Of a stretch of 49,946 nt of DNA, positions 45,670 to 49,946 are shown one piece after another. Source of the stretch: Oscillospiraceae bacterium (GTDB lineage Bacteria; Bacillota; Clostridia; Oscillospirales; Ruminococcaceae); contig JAFTZY010000081.1 of the NCBI GenBank assembly GCA_017460955.1, positions 1-49,946 on the forward strand, written 5' to 3'. The first letter of the stretch is position 1; each line of letters opens with the position of its first letter. Under the pieces are notes generated by a model. It was given only the letters and a program-made list of their open reading frames with translations, had not been told where the DNA came from and searched no databases. A program made the translations under genes and the position numbers.

Positions 45670-45723
45670 ACGGATAGGATACGGTGTGCATGACGCACCG
45701 GGATGAAGAAAGGATGGGAATGT

Positions 45724-46716
45724 ATGAAAGCTCTGTATGTGATCGGTAATGTCAAGCTTGCGACGGTCAGGGCGGTGGCGGAGGCGATCCGTGACACCGT
45801 CGGAGGCACCGGCCGCTTTTCCAAATTGTTCATCATCTCCACGGATGCCTCCCACAACTGCTACCGTGAGCAGGAGGCACTGTATTTTGCGATCCTCGGG
45901 GAAATGCGTGCGGAGGAGGTCATCATTGATATCCGCCGGCCGGATGCACAGAAGCGTCTGGCGGACATCTTCGAGGAGTTTGATGACCGCTTTGTGGATC
46001 TGACCAACGGCCAGAAGCCCATTGCCTCCATGCTGTACATGGCAGCCAGCCTGTGCGGGATCAATGAGATGTACTACCTCATGCATAACGACGATGACAC
46101 CAGCAGCTACATCCGCATGGACCGTTTCCGGGAGACCAATGCCTTTGCCGCATTCTCCTTCTATGACCTCATCTACTACAGCGAGGATCTCGACAGCATC
46201 TTCCCGCCCGCGCTGCTCGTGGAGGGTGCCTTCCTGCACAAGACCTATCATGAGCTGAAATCGGCGATCTCGGATTTTTTTGTTCACCAGAATTTCAAGA
46301 ACGCCATCCTCTCGGCGACCATCGGCAACGAAGCCGTCATCGCCGAGGTGTTCCGGTACTTTGAGAACGATCCGGATGCCCGCCGGTTTGCCGATGCGCA
46401 CAATGTCTACTTCGGCCAGCGCGACCCGGTCGGTGTCATCAGCTACCTGTTCAAGGCGTACCTTAGCAATGTCGGCAGGGAGCAAGGCCCCCGGATGCAG
46501 GCGCTGTCCTACATTCCCGCCCTGCATGATGTGCCGGGACTGATGTCGCTTTTGCGGGAATTCCGTAACATGGCTGCACATTACTCGATGCACAACCATT
46601 ATCTGACCTTCACCGAGGCAAGGCTTGTCATCAATGCCAGCCTGGAGCTGTACCGTACCCTGCAGCGCCATGCGCCGCTCTGGGAGCGGCTGGCACAGCG
46701 CTCTGCACGCGTGTAA
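45724..46716 (+). CDS. CARF-like domain fused to HEPN ribonuclease
   Basis: 330 aa, cytoplasmic. The N-terminal part (about 1-125) looks like a CARF/Rossmann ligand domain: ALYVIGNVKLATV, LFIISTDASHN, then VDLTNGQKPIASMLYMAASLCG (91-112), which matches the CARF strand-turn-helix. The C-terminal part is helical and carries the HEPN RNase motif R281-N-x3-H286 (FRNMAAH). By analogy with Csm6/Csx1 it should be an RNase switched by a cyclic nucleotide. Start at MKALYVIG (ATG 45724), AAAGGATGGG upstream; a 7-codon longer frame covers that site. mCpol follows after 11 bp with its ribosome site over the stop codon. No cas gene is near. Confidence 0.82.
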   Translation: MKALYVIGNVKLATVRAVAEAIRDTVGGTGRFSKLFIISTDASHNCYREQEALYFAILGEMRAEEVIIDIRRPDAQKRLADIFEEFDDRFVDLTNGQKPIASMLYMAASLCGINEMYYLMHNDDDTSSYIRMDRFRETNAFAAFSFYDLIYYSEDLDSIFPPALLVEGAFLHKTYHELKSAISDFFVHQNFKNAILSATIGNEAVIAEVFRYFENDPDARRFADAHNVYFGQRDPVGVISYLFKAYLSNVGREQGPRMQALSYIPALHDVPGLMSLLREFRNMAAHYSMHNHYLTFTEARLVINASLELYRTLQRHAPLWERLAQRSARV

Positions 46717-46727
46717 GGAGCGGACGG

Positions 46728-47114
46728 ATGAACAGTGTGTTTTTTGCAATGGACGGGGATGCCATCGGCAAGCGGCTTGAACAGTATATCTTCACCTCGG
46801 ATACAGCGGGACTGCATACACTCAGTCTTGGCATCCAGGAGGATGTCCGCACAGTCAGTGCCCTGCTCCGGGCGCAGGGCGGCACCGTCCATATGGAGGG
46901 CGGCGACAATCTTCTGGGGGAATGTACGCAGGATGCTGCCGCCGTGCTGCTCCGGGCGGTCACACAGATCAATGCGCACCGGGCATACCATTTCTCCGTC
47001 GGGATCGCCGATTCCATGATCGGCGCATACATGGCGCTCAAATATGCCAAGCTCTCCGGGAAAGCCGCCGTGCGGTATGTCCGGGAGGGCTTTGAGGAGG
47101 TCCCGCTGCCGTAG
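46728..47114 (+). CDS. Minimal CRISPR-type polymerase (mCpol), predicted cyclic-nucleotide synthase
   Basis: 128 aa, a bare palm domain. Metal-binding D9-G-D11 lies in FFAMDGDAIGKRLE, and G58-G59-D60-N61 (EGGDNLL) matches the GGDD/GGDEF turn of Cas10 and diguanylate cyclases. FSVGIADSMIGAYMALKYAKLSGK forms the last strand and helix. Family knowledge: mCpol proteins are stand-alone relatives of the Cas10 polymerase and make cyclic nucleotides in Panoptes defence. AAGGAG overlaps the upstream stop and sits 7 nt before ATG, so synthase and effector are translated together. The product (cyclic di- or oligonucleotide) cannot be told from sequence. Confidence 0.85.
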   Translation: MNSVFFAMDGDAIGKRLEQYIFTSDTAGLHTLSLGIQEDVRTVSALLRAQGGTVHMEGGDNLLGECTQDAAAVLLRAVTQINAHRAYHFSVGIADSMIGAYMALKYAKLSGKAAVRYVREGFEEVPLP

Positions 47115-47131
47115 CGCCCCTCACACCAAAA

Positions 47132-47175
47132 CCCCCTCTCTTCCATGCTAAGGAAGGGAGGGGGCGTGTTGTTTT
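47132..47175 (+). terminator. Terminator of the mCpol operon
   Basis: CCCCCTCTCTTCC / GGAAGGGAGGGGG followed by GTTGTTTTA. Confidence 0.82.
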
Positions 47176-47737
47176 ACGGGGCAGGTGCGTCCTCCTCGAG
47201 CTTCTTGCCGGAGAGGGTCGCCTGGTAGGAGAGGATGGCGGTATCGCCGCCGACCTGTGTTTCAAAGACAACGGTGCCGGTCTCGTCCTTGCTGACATTG
47301 AGCACCATATCGCCCACAATGTCGGCTTCGGTGAGGGATCTGAGCGTCAGCCTGCGCTCGCCCGCATCCCAGGTGCCGGTGTACTTAAACGGCGTATCCT
47401 CCACACCGTCATAGACAATGGAGACATCGTAGAGCGTCGAGGGTGCCTCCTGTGCCGTCACGGTCATGAAGCCGTGGCCCTGTGCGCCGGCCATACTGTC
47501 CATCGCCGAATCGTAGTATTAGAAGCGTGCGCTTACGCGCCCGCTATTTTGTGACGGGCGCACGGTAAAATGCCCCGAAACGTCTACCTGTGCCGATCCG
47601 CTCGTCAGCGTGATGCTGAGGACCCCGCCGATGAGCGCGCCCTCCCCGTCGCTGCCCACGGCGGCATCGAGCGTCATGCTGCCCGAGCCGCCCTCACCGA
47701 GCTCAAGCGTATGCAGGGGACGATAGTCCCCCCGCAA
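47174..47737 (-). pseudogene. Decayed gene fragment with in-frame stop
   Basis: Two reading frames on the minus strand, 47519-47737 and 47174-47503, are in the same phase and separated only by a TAA (47519-47521) and four codons. Read together they give about 187 residues of a beta-rich, probably secreted protein (..GGSGSMTLDAAVGSD.. and ..TLYDVSIVYDGVEDTPFKYTGTW..). There is no ribosome site or signal peptide at the 5' end, which runs straight into the terminator of the HAD gene. The stop lies in a short sequence also found at 843-858, which suggests a small insertion. Two separate small genes are the less likely alternative. Confidence 0.6.
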
Positions 47738-47792
47738 AGAAAAAAGAAAAAAGCCCCCTCCCCTCCCGCGTCAGCGGGAGAGGGAGGGGGGT
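47738..47792 (-). terminator. Terminator of the HAD gene
   Basis: Minus strand CCCCCTCCCTCTCCCGC-TGAC-GCGGGAGGGGAGGGGG then CTTTTTTCTTTTTT. Near-copy of the terminator at 732-778. Confidence 0.92.
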
Positions 47793-47819
47793 GGGCGGCC
47801 TTCGCACGCCCGGCCCCTT

Positions 47820-48581
47820 TCAAACCTCGATCGTCGTTTTCAGCAGCTTTTCGATCCTCCCCGCAGTGCGGCGGCGGATCGAGCCGTAGGGCAGCAGTAC
47901 CCGGTCCACCAGGCCCTTGGGCTCAGTGAGTACCTTGCCCTCCTGCAAGGGGAAATAGAGTGCATGCATCCCCAGATTGCGCGGGATGATGACATCGGAT
48001 ACCGAATTGTCCCCGATGTGCAGCATCGTCCGAAACGGCAGCTCCTCCATGCGGCGGACATACCGGTACAGATCCCCGCTTGCCTTCGAGCGGCGTACCT
48101 CGCCCGATACATAGATCTCCGAAAAATTCTTCAGCGCACATTTGCACAGCATCCGGCTGATGCGCTCCTTCGACAGGTACATGTCACTGATGAGGATGAT
48201 GCGCACATCCAGATAGGATGCACGCGCCAGAAGCCGCGCCCCCTCCTTGCGGGGCATGCACATGCGAAGCTCCGTCTCGAGCTCCATCGGACACAGCGTC
48301 TGACACAGACGGGGGGAGTACCGGTTGAAGGTGGACAGCACACTGTAGATCTCCGAGATCGTACACTCGTTCCCCGGTGCATGCTCCCGGGCAATGGCCT
48401 CGGCCCGCACGCGCATCTCCGGGAAATCCTCCGGAACAATGGGCGCGTTGCGGTGCATGTACTCGAACAGCTGCACCGGCTTTTCAAAGGGCCGGGTAAT
48501 GAGCGTGTCGAAAATGTCAAAGCTCATCACGGCAATTTCCAGCTGCCCTGCCAAGGTCTCCAGGAAATCCGGGGTGATCAT
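47820..48581 (-). CDS. HAD-superfamily protein (FDIFDTL type)
   Basis: 253 aa, cytoplasmic. Motif I is SFDIFDTLITR with nucleophile D22, but the usual acid/base Asp at +2 is Phe, as in the FDxFDTL subgroup often found beside glycosyltransferases. Motif II ISDMYLS, a lysine in the RRSKASGDLY region, motif III/IV HIGDNSVSDV. A helical cap lies between (about 35-115). AGGAGG 7 nt before ATG 48581. The start overlaps the upstream stop as ATGA, so the two genes are translationally coupled. Substrate unknown. Confidence 0.85.
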   Translation of the reverse strand: MITPDFLETLAGQLEIAVMSFDIFDTLITRPFEKPVQLFEYMHRNAPIVPEDFPEMRVRAEAIAREHAPGNECTISEIYSVLSTFNRYSPRLCQTLCPMELETELRMCMPRKEGARLLARASYLDVRIILISDMYLSKERISRMLCKCALKNFSEIYVSGEVRRSKASGDLYRYVRRMEELPFRTMLHIGDNSVSDVIIPRNLGMHALYFPLQEGKVLTEPKGLVDRVLLPYGSIRRRTAGRIEKLLKTTIEV

Positions 48582-49825
48582 ACCGTCGCCTCCTGTGCTG
48601 CACGGGCATTGGCCAGCATCAGCTTGATGCGGTTCTCCTGGTTGACTCTGGTCGCGCCGGGATCGTAGTCAATGGCAATGATATTTGCCTGCGGGTAATA
48701 TTCCTTGATGGCACGGCTCATGCCCTTGGCAATGATGTGGTTGGGCAGACAGCCAAAGGGCTGCGCACAGATGATGTTCTCCGTGCCGGATTCGGCCAGC
48801 GCCCCCATTTCCGCTGGGATCAGCCAGCCCTCTCCCATGTTCACACCCAGATTGATGTAGCGGCTCACGGATTTGCGCAGCTCCTCAAAATCATGGGGCG
48901 GCGTGAAGCGCCCGTCCGCCTTCATGACGCGAATGACCTCCTTCTGCTTTTGCAGGAAGATCTTATAGGCCGCCTTGTAAAACGGCGTGCGCGGGTCGGA
49001 GCGGTCATAGAGCTTGACCTCGGAGAATTTGTTATACGCCCAGTAGAGGATGAATTCGAGCAGGGAGGGGACCACGGGCTCGCAGCCCTCGGACAGCAGG
49101 AAGTCCTCCAAATGATTGTTGGCAAGGGGGGAGTACTTGACATAGATCTCCCCGACGATGCCCACGCGGATCTTCGGGACACTCGAGCGCTCGATCTTCC
49201 CGAAATCATCGATCATGAGCTTGTAGATCTTCTTGGTGTTCAGGTATTTGTTTTCCCGGAAGAGCTGCTCGAGCCTGCGCTGCCATTTTTTCAGGACCTT
49301 CTCCGCGCTGCCCCGGATGAGCTCATAGGCACGGCTCTGGTTGTACAGGCTCATGAGCAGATCGCCGTACAGCACACCGTACAGGCTCTTCATGATCATC
49401 GGGATGGTCAGCTGCCAGCCGTTGCGCGGGTCCTTCTCAAGCCCCACGAAATTCAGGGAAATGACCGGTACCTGCGGATAATGCTCCGCCATGCACTTGC
49501 GCAGCAGATGGATGTAATTGGACGCACGGCAGCCGCCGCCGGTCTGCGTGATCATCAGTGCGGTCTTGTCCGGGTCATAGCGTCCGCTGTTCAGTGCCTC
49601 CATGAACTGCCCGATGACGAGCAGTGCCGGATAGCAGGTATCGTTATGGACATTTTTGAGCCCCTCATCCACCACGGCCCTCGATTCGCTCTCAAGCAGC
49701 TCGCAGTGATAGCCGTAGGACTCGAAAATGCTGATGATGAGCTTGAAATGGATCGGCAGCATATTCGGCACCAGAATGGTGTGTGTGCGTTTCATCTCCG
49801 GTGTGAAGATGGCATAATCCGACAT
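48578..49825 (-). CDS. 2-hydroxyacyl-CoA dehydratase activator-related protein (DUF2229/COG3580-like)
   Basis: 415 aa. Cys residues in DTCYPALLVIGQF, TGGGCRASNYI and ICAQPFGCLPNHI are in the positions used for iron-sulfur binding in this family; the C-terminus has IIAIDYDPGATRVNQENRIKLML. In known relatives such a part is fused to or next to an ASKHA ATPase (HgdC/BcrA-type) that drives an electron to a radical dehydratase. No such ATPase lies upstream inside the window, so it is a stand-alone form here. Start at MSDYAIFT with AAAGGAG 9 nt upstream. Coupled to the HAD gene. Confidence 0.82.
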   Translation of the reverse strand: MSDYAIFTPEMKRTHTILVPNMLPIHFKLIISIFESYGYHCELLESESRAVVDEGLKNVHNDTCYPALLVIGQFMEALNSGRYDPDKTALMITQTGGGCRASNYIHLLRKCMAEHYPQVPVISLNFVGLEKDPRNGWQLTIPMIMKSLYGVLYGDLLMSLYNQSRAYELIRGSAEKVLKKWQRRLEQLFRENKYLNTKKIYKLMIDDFGKIERSSVPKIRVGIVGEIYVKYSPLANNHLEDFLLSEGCEPVVPSLLEFILYWAYNKFSEVKLYDRSDPRTPFYKAAYKIFLQKQKEVIRVMKADGRFTPPHDFEELRKSVSRYINLGVNMGEGWLIPAEMGALAESGTENIICAQPFGCLPNHIIAKGMSRAIKEYYPQANIIAIDYDPGATRVNQENRIKLMLANARAAQEATV

Positions 49826-49855
49826 AGAATGGCACTCCTTTCCTGGGGAGAGTTC

Positions 49856-49946
49856 TCCCCACCCCAACCCCCGCCCCCAGGGGCGGGGGCTGTTTTGCAG
49901 GGGACTGCGTCCCCTGCACCCCCGGCTTGCAGGCTGCCGGGGCGGC
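49856..49946. repeat. GC-rich palindromic sequence at right edge
   Basis: CCCCCGCCCC-CA-GGGGCGGGGG followed by CTGTTTT, then GCAGGGGAC-TGC-GTCCCCTGC. Same kind of module as at 2118-2326 and inside the L elements. Cut by the window end. Confidence 0.6.

Overview
The window looks like a chromosomal segment of a spore-forming, cellulose-degrading Firmicute of the Ruminococcus/Oscillospiraceae type. The evidence is a CIRCE-controlled hrcA-grpE-dnaK-dnaJ operon, spoVT, three secreted leucine-rich-repeat proteins that end in type I dockerin modules (so a cellulosome is likely), an intracellular cellobiose phosphorylase, high G+C coding DNA, and strong AGGAGG ribosome sites. No ribosomal RNA, phage, transposase or CRISPR array was seen.

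Layout. 1-4.1 kb: the 3' end of an unknown gene, then cysK and metY (sulfur assimilation to cysteine and homocysteine), each with a consensus promoter followed by a dyad. 4.1-9 kb: the heat-shock operon. 9-22 kb, minus strand: metG, then a surface-polysaccharide cluster read from 22 kb leftwards: polyprenyl-phosphate sugar transferase, manC, gmd, two GT4 glycosyltransferases, rmd, a coiled-coil protein, a DUF1275 membrane protein and a large membrane protein. manC, gmd and rmd together predict GDP-D-rhamnose. 22-31 kb: a 1170-aa LRR-dockerin protein, tRNA-Pro(CGG), citrate synthase, type III pantothenate kinase and a smaller LRR-dockerin protein. 31-39 kb: an SDR oxidoreductase, two small unknown genes, a winged-helix regulator facing a small secreted protein, a P2A calcium-type ATPase and a DUF5684-like membrane protein. 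39-45 kb: cellobiose phosphorylase, a third LRR-dockerin protein and spoVT. 45-47.2 kb: the probable defence cassette. 47.2-49.9 kb: a decayed gene, a HAD-family protein and a 2-hydroxyacyl-CoA dehydratase-activator-like protein.

The most interesting locus is 45066-47114. A CARF-like domain fused to a HEPN ribonuclease domain (R-N-x3-H motif) is followed 11 bp later by a 128-aa minimal CRISPR-type polymerase (mCpol; D-G-D and GGDN motifs). A SLOG-family nucleotide-binding protein is transcribed divergently from the same control region. This reads as a CRISPR-independent cyclic-nucleotide signalling and RNase system. mCpol is known as the nucleotide synthase in Panoptes-type antiphage defence, where it is paired with a different, membrane effector.

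The window also carries two repeat families. Four copies of a roughly 650-bp element (11.2, 27.9, 30.8 and 35.4 kb) are each a long imperfect palindrome of two ~300-bp arms, ending in 7-bp AGAGGTN iterons. They sit exactly against stop codons or -35 boxes. Three copies of a ~100-bp multi-hairpin element (9.05, 13.65 and 15.79 kb) lie in and around the minus-strand genes. Many ordinary genes have a promoter of the form TTGACA-N17-TATAAT that can be read directly.
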